A DNA stretch of 64,000 bases, from the IMG/VR virus record IMGVR_UViG_3300018036_001349, positions 25,456 through 89,455 of that record; one strand, 5' to 3'. The notes below the pieces were generated by a model. That model ran no database searches. It had not been told where the DNA came from and saw only the letters and a program-made list of their open reading frames with translations. Positions 43,166 to 50,755 of the stretch are shown in pieces. The translations under genes and the position numbers were made by a program. The stretch comes from a virus. Every line of letters begins with the position of its first letter. The stretch's first letter is position 1.

Positions 43166-44364
43166 AATTACCGCACGATAAATTCTGTGTGCTGCCTTGG
43201 GTAAGCATCGAAACATCACCGATTGGCACTGCTCGTCCTTGTTGTTTAGCCGAAGATGAAATCAAGGATGCCAATGGCGTTAAGTTTGATCTCAACAACA
43301 GCACACTAAATGAAATACACCACAGTGACTATATGAACAATTTGCGACAAGACTTTCTGGATGCAAAGAAGCCGCAGACATGCAGAAAATGCTGGAATGA
43401 AGAACGCAGTGGTCGCACCAGCAAGCGCATGCACACATTAAATCGACTTAAACATATTGTTACAGACACAGAATGGAGCAAAGATGCTAAACCTCTTGTG
43501 TTTATTGATTTTAAACTAGGCAATATTTGTAACCTTAAATGTCGTATTTGCGGAAGCTGGAGCAGTAGCACATTTGCCACCGAAGAGATCAAGTTTGAAG
43601 GCAAGGACAGCTTTCATTATGAAATGCTGCAAAAAGGCGCATGGCCCAGAAAGAACCAAAAGTTTTGGGACCAAATTGATCCAATGATGGACCAAATTCG
43701 TTACTTGGAATTCACGGGTGGCGAACCATTTATGATACAAGAACACTTTGCCTTGTTGCAGCGTTGCATAGACGCAGGCATTGCAGGCAACATCGAAATA
43801 CACTATAATACCAATGGTACACATTATCCAGAGAATGCCGAATCTATATGGAAACATTTTAAGCTAGTAGAAATTGCATTTAGTATTGATGATGTTGACG
43901 AACGATTCGAATACCAACGTGCTAACGCTGAGTGGCAACTGGTTAACCATAATATGGATCGCTTTGAACGGCTGCGTGATAGACTAAACAACATACAGTT
44001 ACAATGTTGTGCAACTGTTAATGTGTTTAATGTAATGTATCTCGAAGGTCTGGCCAATTGGATTGATACTAGATCCTTTGAGTTTGTATACTGGAACATG
44101 TTGCATGAAGCATACTACCACAGTGTAGGAACATTGCCCGAAGCAGCAAAACAGATAGCAATTAAACGTTTGCAAAATGCTGATGTAACTGAATTTCATA
44201 AAAAAGAATTCAATAATATTATTGACTTTATTAATAGTGGAGTCAGCCTAGACGGTAACATATTACGCATGAAAGTAAAAGATGTAGATTGGCGTAGAAA
44301 TCAAGACTTGCGTGATCACCATAAAGAACTTGCTGATGCAATTGAATATGGAGGTCCTGCATGA
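43162..44364 (+). CDS. Radical SAM protein 6 (subfamily B)
   Basis: 400 residues. The core motif ICNLKCRIC has Cys 123, 127 and 130; FTGGEPFMI follows. The N-terminal auxiliary module begins at once: KFCVLPWVSIETSPIGTARP followed by CC (Cys 9, 27 and 28) and TCRKCWNEERSG (Cys 74 and 77), as in protein 4. It is coupled by ATGA to the genes on both sides; the gene after it is the nucleosidase that can act on radical-SAM by-products. Substrate unknown. Confidence 0.85.
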   Translation: MKLPHDKFCVLPWVSIETSPIGTARPCCLAEDEIKDANGVKFDLNNSTLNEIHHSDYMNNLRQDFLDAKKPQTCRKCWNEERSGRTSKRMHTLNRLKHIVTDTEWSKDAKPLVFIDFKLGNICNLKCRICGSWSSSTFATEEIKFEGKDSFHYEMLQKGAWPRKNQKFWDQIDPMMDQIRYLEFTGGEPFMIQEHFALLQRCIDAGIAGNIEIHYNTNGTHYPENAESIWKHFKLVEIAFSIDDVDERFEYQRANAEWQLVNHNMDRFERLRDRLNNIQLQCCATVNVFNVMYLEGLANWIDTRSFEFVYWNMLHEAYYHSVGTLPEAAKQIAIKRLQNADVTEFHKKEFNNIIDFINSGVSLDGNILRMKVKDVDWRRNQDLRDHHKELADAIEYGGPA

Positions 44365-44936
44365 TACTGGTGGTAATAGCATTAGAAGAAGAACTGCCCG
44401 GTGCATTACCCACTGGCTTTAAAAAGTTAGTAACCGGTGTCGGAAAGGTTAATGCAAGTATTGCATTAACTACGGAATTGTGTTATAATAGTTCTATTAG
44501 TTATAGTAAAGTAATAAACTACGGATCAGCAGGCGGCATTGCTGAAATAAAAGGACAACTAGTGGGTATAAGTGCAGTTATTGAAAGAGACATGGATTGC
44601 ACTTCGCTTGACTTGCCACTTTATGTTAGCCCTGGCGACGAAGAACAAATGATTATTTGTCAAACCAAGCACGATAGTTTGTACGTATGCGGCACCGGTG
44701 ATAGCTTCAGTGTGCCGCATATCAACTATCAAGTGGTCGAAATGGAAGCATATGCACTAGCAAAGGTTTGTCAAAAATTTGACACACCATTTGACTGCTA
44801 CAAGTATATTTCCGACAGCGATGCTGACGGCGAAGATCAAGGTGCTGAATGGTCTGCTAATGTGCACAAAGGCGCTGAAATATTTACTACTACTGTGTTG
44901 GATAAGATTGTACCACAACAAATGGAATTGATATGA
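44361..44936 (+). CDS. MTA/SAH nucleosidase-like enzyme (Pfs/MtnN family), short form
   Basis: 191 residues against about 230 in bacterial enzymes. Family marks: IALEEEL at the N-terminus (acid/base Glu), VTGVGKVNASIAL, NYGSAGGIAE (phosphorylase-fold loop), VVEMEAYALAKVC (ribose-binding Glu) and YISDSDADG, which holds the catalytic Asp of the S-D-x-A-D motif but with one extra Asp. Such enzymes hydrolyse 5'-methylthioadenosine and S-adenosylhomocysteine, and in several bacteria also 5'-deoxyadenosine, which inhibits radical-SAM enzymes. Placed between radical-SAM genes and coupled by ATGA on both sides, it probably serves to clear these by-products. Another nucleosidase specificity within the fold cannot be excluded. 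Confidence 0.75.
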   Translation: MILVVIALEEELPGALPTGFKKLVTGVGKVNASIALTTELCYNSSISYSKVINYGSAGGIAEIKGQLVGISAVIERDMDCTSLDLPLYVSPGDEEQMIICQTKHDSLYVCGTGDSFSVPHINYQVVEMEAYALAKVCQKFDTPFDCYKYISDSDADGEDQGAEWSANVHKGAEIFTTTVLDKIVPQQMELI

Positions 44937-45349
44937 GAAAAGGTATTACGTTTAGCACGTTTGATTTGTTACACGCCGGGCATATTGGAATGTTGCGTGA
45001 AGCAAAAGAAAACTGTGATTACTTGATTGTAGGACTACAAAGCGACCCTACAATTGATAGACCGGGCACTAAGAACAAGCCTGTGCAAACAATGGTAGAG
45101 CGTTATGTACAGTTAAATGCATTACATTTAATCGATGAGATTGTTCCATACCAAACAGAACAAGACGTTATTGATATACTGGAACTGTTTCAATTAGATG
45201 TGCGTTTTCTAGGAGAAGAGTACAAGCACGAAGACTTTAGTGGTAAAAATGTTTGTCAAAAACGTGGAATAGCACTACACTTTAACAAAAGAGATCATAG
45301 ATTCAGCAGTAGCGATTTACGTAAAAGGGTTACTGATGCAAAAACCTGA
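44933..45349 (+). CDS. Cytidylyltransferase-like nucleotidyltransferase (TagD type)
   Basis: 138 residues, the usual size of glycerol-3-phosphate cytidylyltransferase (about 130). GITFSTFDLLHAGHIGML contains the H-x-G-H nucleotide-binding motif of this superfamily, and the end HRFSSSDLRKRV replaces the R-T-x-G-I-S-T-T signature in loosened form. The family joins CTP (sometimes ATP) to a phosphorylated sugar or polyol and so makes activated building blocks for surface polymers. Here it sits inside the radical-SAM run, coupled by ATGA to the nucleosidase and overlapping the seventh radical-SAM gene. The substrate is unknown; the weak second motif suggests it is not a standard TagD. Confidence 0.75.
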   Translation: MRKGITFSTFDLLHAGHIGMLREAKENCDYLIVGLQSDPTIDRPGTKNKPVQTMVERYVQLNALHLIDEIVPYQTEQDVIDILELFQLDVRFLGEEYKHEDFSGKNVCQKRGIALHFNKRDHRFSSSDLRKRVTDAKT

Positions 45350-46652
45350 CAGCAAGCCACCTACCCTGTGCATGGCACCATGGACACACACTTATCTAAG
45401 TCCACAAACTGAAAGGCGGTTGTGCTGTGCAAGTCGAGAACCTGCACAAAGCTTTGCACAATACATTGACACCAACACAGGCAGCGGCGAATACCAGCCC
45501 GTAAGCCTCGACGAGCACTGGAACAACGACCATATGCAAAGTGTTCGTCGACGTATGATGGCAGGAGAAACATTGCCTGAATGTGATGTGTGCAACAGTC
45601 AGCTATTAAACACAGACGTATATCGTAGTTACTTTGAAAGAATGTTCCAACACAAGTACAACGATATTTGGGAAAAGACTGACGCCACTGGCTGCACTAC
45701 AATGAAACCTATTAGTTGGGATTATCGTTTCTCAAACTTGTGTAACTTTAAATGTCGCATGTGCGGGGATATGTTAAGTAGTAGTTGGGAAGCAGAACAA
45801 AAACTACACGACATGGCAGACTTAACTGATCCAAAAAACAACTGGATGAAGCCAGAAGTACGTGCAGAAATAACCAAATTCCAAGACACGCAAATTGAAC
45901 AAGAGTTTAGTGAAGCAGTTGAAGAACACCGGGTTGAAGAGATTTACTGGGTCGGCGGCGAGCCTCTTATGTACGAACAGCACTGGCGTTATATGAAACG
46001 CATTGTTGAATTAGGTGATGCACGCCGGTTGTATGCAAGGTACAATAGCAATCTCAGCAGAGTCAATTACAAAGGTATAAATTTATATCATGATATACTA
46101 GCACACACACGTGATTGGCAAATGTGTGCAAGTTTGGATGGCACAGGTGCAATAGGCGAATATATACGCACAGGTCTAAAATACAATGAATGGGTGGACA
46201 ACTTTAAGCAGGGGTTAGAGATAGCAACACATCGACGGCAGATGCGCATTGATTTTACACTTACATTACCTGGAATGCTGGATGTGGCAAATGTGCAAAA
46301 ACTAGCAGACGAGCTCAATGTTGATATTCTTGCTAAAGTGGTGTTTACGTTTACGCCAGATATTATCATGAGTCCTTTGGCATTGCCACGTGAAATATTA
46401 AACAGTTTAGTAGACGAACTAATTACAAACAATAAACTCGGCGATGCATTAAGTAGCGTGTTACTGCAATTAAAAAACAGACCTAACATGGAAGAAATGT
46501 ACCCTGGGGATGAGTACTGGCAAGGCATGCGAAAAGGTAAAAAGCGCATGCTCGAACTTGAGAGTATTCGAAAAAACAATTTATGCATGAGAGATATTCT
46601 CAGTACTAAAACAGACATATTAAAATGGTGGGATAGCATCGATGTTGGATAG
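45336..46652 (+). CDS. Radical SAM protein 7 (subfamily B)
   Basis: 438 residues. The core motif LCNFKCRMC has Cys 136, 140 and 143; WVGGEPLMY follows. The N-terminal auxiliary module reads TLCMAPWTHTYLSPQTERRL followed by CC (Cys 12, 30 and 31) and ECDVCNSQLL (Cys 83 and 86), as in proteins 4 and 6 but with a longer spacer. The tail is Lys/Leu-rich. It overlaps the cytidylyltransferase gene by 14 bases and the next gene by 11. Substrate unknown. Confidence 0.85.
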   Translation: MQKPDSKPPTLCMAPWTHTYLSPQTERRLCCASREPAQSFAQYIDTNTGSGEYQPVSLDEHWNNDHMQSVRRRMMAGETLPECDVCNSQLLNTDVYRSYFERMFQHKYNDIWEKTDATGCTTMKPISWDYRFSNLCNFKCRMCGDMLSSSWEAEQKLHDMADLTDPKNNWMKPEVRAEITKFQDTQIEQEFSEAVEEHRVEEIYWVGGEPLMYEQHWRYMKRIVELGDARRLYARYNSNLSRVNYKGINLYHDILAHTRDWQMCASLDGTGAIGEYIRTGLKYNEWVDNFKQGLEIATHRRQMRIDFTLTLPGMLDVANVQKLADELNVDILAKVVFTFTPDIIMSPLALPREILNSLVDELITNNKLGDALSSVLLQLKNRPNMEEMYPGDEYWQGMRKGKKRMLELESIRKNNLCMRDILSTKTDILKWWDSIDVG

Positions 46653-47718
46653 AATTGAAATGAAACTTAGACATAATGTTACAGGAGAATTGTTTCCTGT
46701 TTACATTGATGTACATGATAATAGTTTAAGCCGTAAATGGCTTCCGGCACTCAACGGGTTGCTTAACAACAATTACCATCTTGAAAAGAATTATTGCTTT
46801 TTTGGATTTCCAGATGGCGAACGTGATTTGCAATTACTTGTTGATCAAATTAATGCAACAATTAAAGGCATTAATGATAGCAGCATTGATTATTATATTG
46901 ACGATCATTTCACAGTAGATAATGTTGTTGAACCTGAGAAACTTCCAGACACAGAACAAACCCGCACTGACCAAGGCGAAAGCTTGGGCATTAACCATGA
47001 CAAATTTAATCAACTACACTTGTATTTTGAAGAAACACAAGGCGAGAGCGGTAACATGTCTAGGCATTATAATGCAGCAAATGCAGAAACTCGTTGGTAT
47101 ATTCGACAATTAAATTTATTGTGCCACGAAGCAGAAAGTCTTATTTTAAGCCTGCGTAAAAAACAGCATGCCCCAGAATGGATTCGCCCTAGCAATATTA
47201 TGTGTTGGTTAAATGCGCCTCGATTTGCCCTCAGCGAAGAGGATTACGAACTGTTCGGCATTAACACTATTGCAAAAGACCAAGGCGGAGTGTACGTTGG
47301 GGTTAACAAGGCTGTAGGGAAACACCATTGGGAAGTATTCCAAGATGAGGGCCGAGACAGTCGAATTGACGAACTTGTTACAACATCACTAAAGCCGCAA
47401 ACTATAGCAGCAGGCGACTTTGACATCGAATGGGGAAACCCTACACTACACCAAAAATTTATGCGAGACCAGCTCAACAGTTTTCGTGGCTGGCTGACAG
47501 ATAATAATTTTGATCCTAACGATAAGAGTTTAACAATCGGGCATCCTAAGGTAGCACAAGTAGATTTAAAGGCAAGCTTTTCTACTACCAACTTTGAACG
47601 GATACTAAGTAAATTAACACAGCATCTAGACGTATATAGTATACGCACATCAAATGCATACGCTGAGTACGAGTACACTTGGCGAGACAGCAAAGAATTA
47701 CAGGTATCACTGCTATGA
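46642..47718 (+). CDS. Protein of unknown function within the radical-SAM run
   Basis: 358 residues. No known domain was recognised. Features: an acidic segment around residues 75-120, HLYFEETQGESGNMSRHYN and RQLNLLCHEAESLILSL in the middle (helical), MCWLNAPRFALSEEDYELFG, and GVYVGVNKAVGKHHWEVFQD, which has the look of a soluble enzyme core. It overlaps radical-SAM protein 7 by 11 bases and the tiny following gene by ATGA, so it belongs to the same transcript. Its lack of paralogs here and its central place make it a candidate substrate-handling component, but that is a guess. Confidence 0.65.
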   Translation: MLDRIEMKLRHNVTGELFPVYIDVHDNSLSRKWLPALNGLLNNNYHLEKNYCFFGFPDGERDLQLLVDQINATIKGINDSSIDYYIDDHFTVDNVVEPEKLPDTEQTRTDQGESLGINHDKFNQLHLYFEETQGESGNMSRHYNAANAETRWYIRQLNLLCHEAESLILSLRKKQHAPEWIRPSNIMCWLNAPRFALSEEDYELFGINTIAKDQGGVYVGVNKAVGKHHWEVFQDEGRDSRIDELVTTSLKPQTIAAGDFDIEWGNPTLHQKFMRDQLNSFRGWLTDNNFDPNDKSLTIGHPKVAQVDLKASFSTTNFERILSKLTQHLDVYSIRTSNAYAEYEYTWRDSKELQVSLL

Positions 47719-47837
47719 AAATAATCAAAAAAATATTAAGTTGGCCAAAAAGTTTAATTAATAAAATTAAACTTGAAATACGTTATAGAAAAAAGCTCAA
47801 AGAGCTTAGAAAAAAGGATCCATTTATTTACAAATGA
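47715..47837 (+). CDS. Tiny basic protein (40 residues)
   Basis: A short frame linked at both ends by ATGA: its ATG overlaps the stop of the preceding gene, and its TGA overlaps the ATG of metK. That double coupling makes it a real gene rather than a gap. The product begins MKIIKKILSWPKSLINKIK and ends KKLKELRKKDPFIYK. It is strongly basic (Lys/Arg in about one residue of three) and could form an amphipathic helix. From memory, small proteins ending in a DPFIY-like tail occur in T4-like marine phages, so it may be a general phage protein. A modified-peptide precursor is also possible given the radical-SAM context, but it lacks a Cys or Gly-rich core. Confidence 0.65.
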   Translation: MKIIKKILSWPKSLINKIKLEIRYRKKLKELRKKDPFIYK

Positions 47838-48919
47838 ATAATTATATTTTTACCAGCGAAAGTGTTAGCGAAGGACATCCAGACAAGGTCGCAGACCAAA
47901 TCTCCGATGCGCTAGTTGATGCAGGACTAAAGGCAGGCGATGAAACAACTCGTGTTGCTGTTGAAACACTTGTAACTACCAATCACGTAACATTAGCCGG
48001 TGAAGTAAAAAACTTTAATGTAAGCCAGGATGAAGTTAAAGAAATTGTGCGTAACAAGGTTCGAGAAATTGGCTATGAGCAAGAAGGGTTTCATTGGGAT
48101 AAACTAAACATTTACAATGAAATCCACAGTCAAAGTGCAGACATTGCATTAGGAACAGACGACTTTGGAGCAGGCGATCAAGGTATTATGTTTGGATATG
48201 CGTGTAATGATAATTCGGCATACTTGCCAGCGCCTATCTACTATGCGCACGAAGTTTTAAAAGAATTAAAAGAAGTTCGATTATTAGATAACATATTAGG
48301 TCCTGACGCAAAATCACAGGTTAGTATACAGTACGAAGGCGGTATAGCTAAACGTGCAGATCAAATTGTTATTAGTACACAACATGCAGCCGGCGAAATT
48401 GAAACAGCAAGAATGATTGCAAGAGGTGCCGCGAATCATGCTTTGGGAGATTTAATTGATGAAAAAACTGTATGGCATCTCAATCCGACTGGCAATTTTG
48501 TTATTGGCGGTCCTGATGGTGACGCAGGCGTTACCGGTCGTAAAATTATTGTTGACACTTACGGTGGTTATGCTCCTCATGGAGGTGGTGCTTTCAGTGG
48601 CAAGGACCCAACTAAAGTGGATAGATCGGCTGCTTACATGGCGCGATGGTTAGCCAAAAATGTAGTAGCAGATGATATGGCAGACTGGTGTAACATTCAG
48701 TTGTCGTATGCTATTGGTGTTAAGGCACCAACAAGTGTGTATATTGATAGCAATGGACACAATCGCAGTATTGAAAAGTTTATTAAAGAAAACATTGATA
48801 TGAGTCCAAAAGGAATCATTGACAGATTTGATTTGTTCAACTATACTAACTACAGTGAAAATTGTGTATACGGGCACTTTGGAGATAAAGATGTACCTTG
48901 GGAAAAGATTGGCTGGTAA
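47834..48919 (+). CDS. metK: S-adenosylmethionine synthetase
   Basis: 361 residues. All main family motifs are present: ESVSEGHPDKVADQISDA with the ATP-binding His, GAGDQGIMFGYA, NPTGNFVIGGPDGDAGVTG, GRKIIVDTYGG and HGGGAFSGKDPTKVDRSAAY (P-loop-like, with catalytic Lys and Asp). It makes SAM from methionine and ATP. It is slightly shorter than the E. coli enzyme (384) but no motif is missing, so it should be active. It follows seven radical-SAM genes and a nucleosidase in one coupled run, so the obvious role is to supply SAM for them during infection; supply for methyltransferases elsewhere in the genome is an alternative. Confidence 0.95.
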   Translation: MNNYIFTSESVSEGHPDKVADQISDALVDAGLKAGDETTRVAVETLVTTNHVTLAGEVKNFNVSQDEVKEIVRNKVREIGYEQEGFHWDKLNIYNEIHSQSADIALGTDDFGAGDQGIMFGYACNDNSAYLPAPIYYAHEVLKELKEVRLLDNILGPDAKSQVSIQYEGGIAKRADQIVISTQHAAGEIETARMIARGAANHALGDLIDEKTVWHLNPTGNFVIGGPDGDAGVTGRKIIVDTYGGYAPHGGGAFSGKDPTKVDRSAAYMARWLAKNVVADDMADWCNIQLSYAIGVKAPTSVYIDSNGHNRSIEKFIKENIDMSPKGIIDRFDLFNYTNYSENCVYGHFGDKDVPWEKIGW

Positions 48920-48924
48920 ACACA

Positions 48925-50448
48925 GTGGTTAAGAAAATACTAGGAGTTAGTGCAGGATTTCATGATGCAGCATTAACTGTGTTGCATGATGACGAAATTG
49001 TATTTGCTGGCCATAGTGAGCGTTACAGTAAACAGAAAAACGATAATAATATTTGCCTAGAACTTGAGCTGGCAGCCCTTGCACACGGCCCATTTGATAA
49101 AATTGTATACTATGAAAAACCGTGGAAACGGCAGTTGCGTAAATTTCTCAGTGGTGAACCCTGGGGTGGTAACTGGCGACTAAAGTCAGAACTTAAAAAT
49201 ACAATTCCGATAATAATGTCAGAACACAAAGGTGTTACAACCAGTGTTGGACATCACATGAGTCACGCTGCTGGCGGATTTCAAACATCGCCTTACGACG
49301 AAGCCGCTGTTGTTGTAATTGATGCAATCGGCGAAATAGATACTATCAGCATTTACAAAGCTAGATACGACGATGCTACCACTGGTTACTTGGGGTATAA
49401 GAAGCACAGACAGGCCCAATACAAGCGTGTTTGGTGTCAGCAGTATCCTAACAGCATCGGCATGTACTATAGTGCTGTTACGCAGCGTGTAGGTTTGCGC
49501 CCAATGGATGAAGAATACATCACAATGGGTATGGCAGCATATGGCGATGCATCAAAAGCATACCACACGTTGGTTGATAATTTAATAGACAACACATCAA
49601 CAGCAAAATTTAAAAGAAACCTGCACATTGGCATGCAGGACTTGGAGTTTTCTGCAGGCGTTGACGAAATGGATATTGCAGCCGCAGGGCAGCAACTTTG
49701 CGAAGAGCTGATTATGCAAGTGATGCACAAGGCCAAAGAATTAACAGGTTCGAATAATCTTGTTTATATGGGCGGTGTTGCACTTAATTGTGTAGCGAAC
49801 AGCAAGCTAGGTGATATTTTTGACAACATATGGATCATGCCCAACCCGGGAGATGCAGGCAGTAGTTTAGGTGCTGCGGCATTAGCATATGGTAAAAAAG
49901 TCAATTGGCGCACAGCATTACTGGGCACTGATATCACTGGCAAGTATCCAGTAAAGAAATTAATCAAACAATTAAAGACTAAAAAGATAGTAGGAGTAGC
50001 AAGCGGTAAGGCCGAGTTTGGCCCACGTGCTCTTGGAAACAGAAGTTTACTTGCTGATCCACGTGGTGCAGAAATTAAAGACAAAGTAAATGAAATAAAA
50101 AAGCGGCAAAAGTTTCGTCCTTTTGCTCCAGTGATACTTGAAGAACATGTACACGATTATTTCAACATGCCAAAAAATCAAAATACATCACATTACATGC
50201 AGGTAGTGGCGCCAGTTAAACATCCGGACCAGTTTCCTGCTATTACACATGTAGACGGTACAGCAAGAGTGCAAACAGTGCCCAGCGACGGTAGTGGCAT
50301 CAGACTATTATTAGAAGCTTGGCACAAAGAAACAGGGTGCCCAATGTTGCTAAACACATCGTTGAACATCCGCGGCGAACCAATGGTTGACGACAGAAAA
50401 GATGCAGATAGATTTGAAAAAGAATATGGAGTTACTGTGTGCAGTTAA
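48925..50448 (+). CDS. Carbamoyltransferase (NodU/CmcH/TobZ family)
   Basis: 507 residues from a GTG at 48925, 5 bases after metK; an ATG further up would overlap metK. Family marks: ILGVSAGFHDAALTVLHDDE (ASKHA-type ATP fold), SVGHHMSHAAGGFQTSPYDE (metal-binding His), VIDAIGE, YMGGVALNCVANSKL, then the C-terminal GKAEFGPRALGNRSLLADPR, FRPFAPVILEEH and LNTSLNIRGEPMV. These enzymes move a carbamoyl group from carbamoyl phosphate to a hydroxyl of a sugar, antibiotic or nodulation factor. The acceptor is unknown, but a sugar fits the surrounding genes. Its stop overlaps the next gene by 10 bases. Confidence 0.9.
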   Translation: MVKKILGVSAGFHDAALTVLHDDEIVFAGHSERYSKQKNDNNICLELELAALAHGPFDKIVYYEKPWKRQLRKFLSGEPWGGNWRLKSELKNTIPIIMSEHKGVTTSVGHHMSHAAGGFQTSPYDEAAVVVIDAIGEIDTISIYKARYDDATTGYLGYKKHRQAQYKRVWCQQYPNSIGMYYSAVTQRVGLRPMDEEYITMGMAAYGDASKAYHTLVDNLIDNTSTAKFKRNLHIGMQDLEFSAGVDEMDIAAAGQQLCEELIMQVMHKAKELTGSNNLVYMGGVALNCVANSKLGDIFDNIWIMPNPGDAGSSLGAAALAYGKKVNWRTALLGTDITGKYPVKKLIKQLKTKKIVGVASGKAEFGPRALGNRSLLADPRGAEIKDKVNEIKKRQKFRPFAPVILEEHVHDYFNMPKNQNTSHYMQVVAPVKHPDQFPAITHVDGTARVQTVPSDGSGIRLLLEAWHKETGCPMLLNTSLNIRGEPMVDDRKDADRFEKEYGVTVCS

Positions 50449-50738
50449 TTGAAAAAGTAGAAGATGCACTACGCCAAGTGCACGATCCAGAAGTTCCAAT
50501 TAATGTATTTGATTTGGGATTAATTTACAACATTGAAATAACCGGATCGCATTGCATGGTGGAACACACACTTACTAGCATGATGTGCCCGTTTGCAGAT
50601 CAAATTTGCAATGACATCGACGAAGCAGTACAAGGTGTTGACGGCATTACAACTGTAGACAGGCAACTGGTGTTTGACCCGCCGTTTAGCCTGGATATGG
50701 TTCCTGAAGATACTAAGATTATAATGGGCTGGGGTTAG
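50439..50738 (+). CDS. DUF59/MIP18-family iron-sulfur assembly protein (SufT/PaaD-like)
   Basis: 99 residues with a GTG start overlapping the carbamoyltransferase stop. The DUF59 pattern is clear: RQVHDPEVPINVFDLGLIYN, HTLTSMMCPFADQICNDIDE with the conserved Cys, and LVFDPPFSLDMVP. Members such as SufT help mature iron-sulfur proteins. As the last gene of a run that encodes seven radical-SAM enzymes, each needing one or more 4Fe-4S clusters, it probably helps to load them; this is inference, because DUF59 proteins also occur alone in marine phages. A stem-loop follows at once. Confidence 0.85.
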   Translation: MQLIEKVEDALRQVHDPEVPINVFDLGLIYNIEITGSHCMVEHTLTSMMCPFADQICNDIDEAVQGVDGITTVDRQLVFDPPFSLDMVPEDTKIIMGWG

Positions 50739-50755
50739 AGATAACTCTCTAATCC
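50732..50755. terminator. Stem-loop at the meeting point of convergent genes
   Basis: GGGTTAGAGA and TCTCTAATCC can pair (ten pairs, one G-U) around a TAAC loop. It covers both overlapping stop codons of the plus and minus genes that meet here. No T run follows, so it is not a textbook terminator, but its place suggests it ends or stabilises transcripts from both sides. Confidence 0.5.

Noticed and set aside
46088-46639. Minus-strand open frame of 183 codons inside radical-SAM gene 7
   Set aside because: Shadow of the sense frame; Ser-rich composition with no recognisable domain.
47715-47837. The 40-residue protein as a definite modified-peptide precursor
   Set aside because: It has no Cys, no Gly-rich core and no leader-like split, and similar small basic proteins seem to occur in phages without this run; kept only as a possibility.
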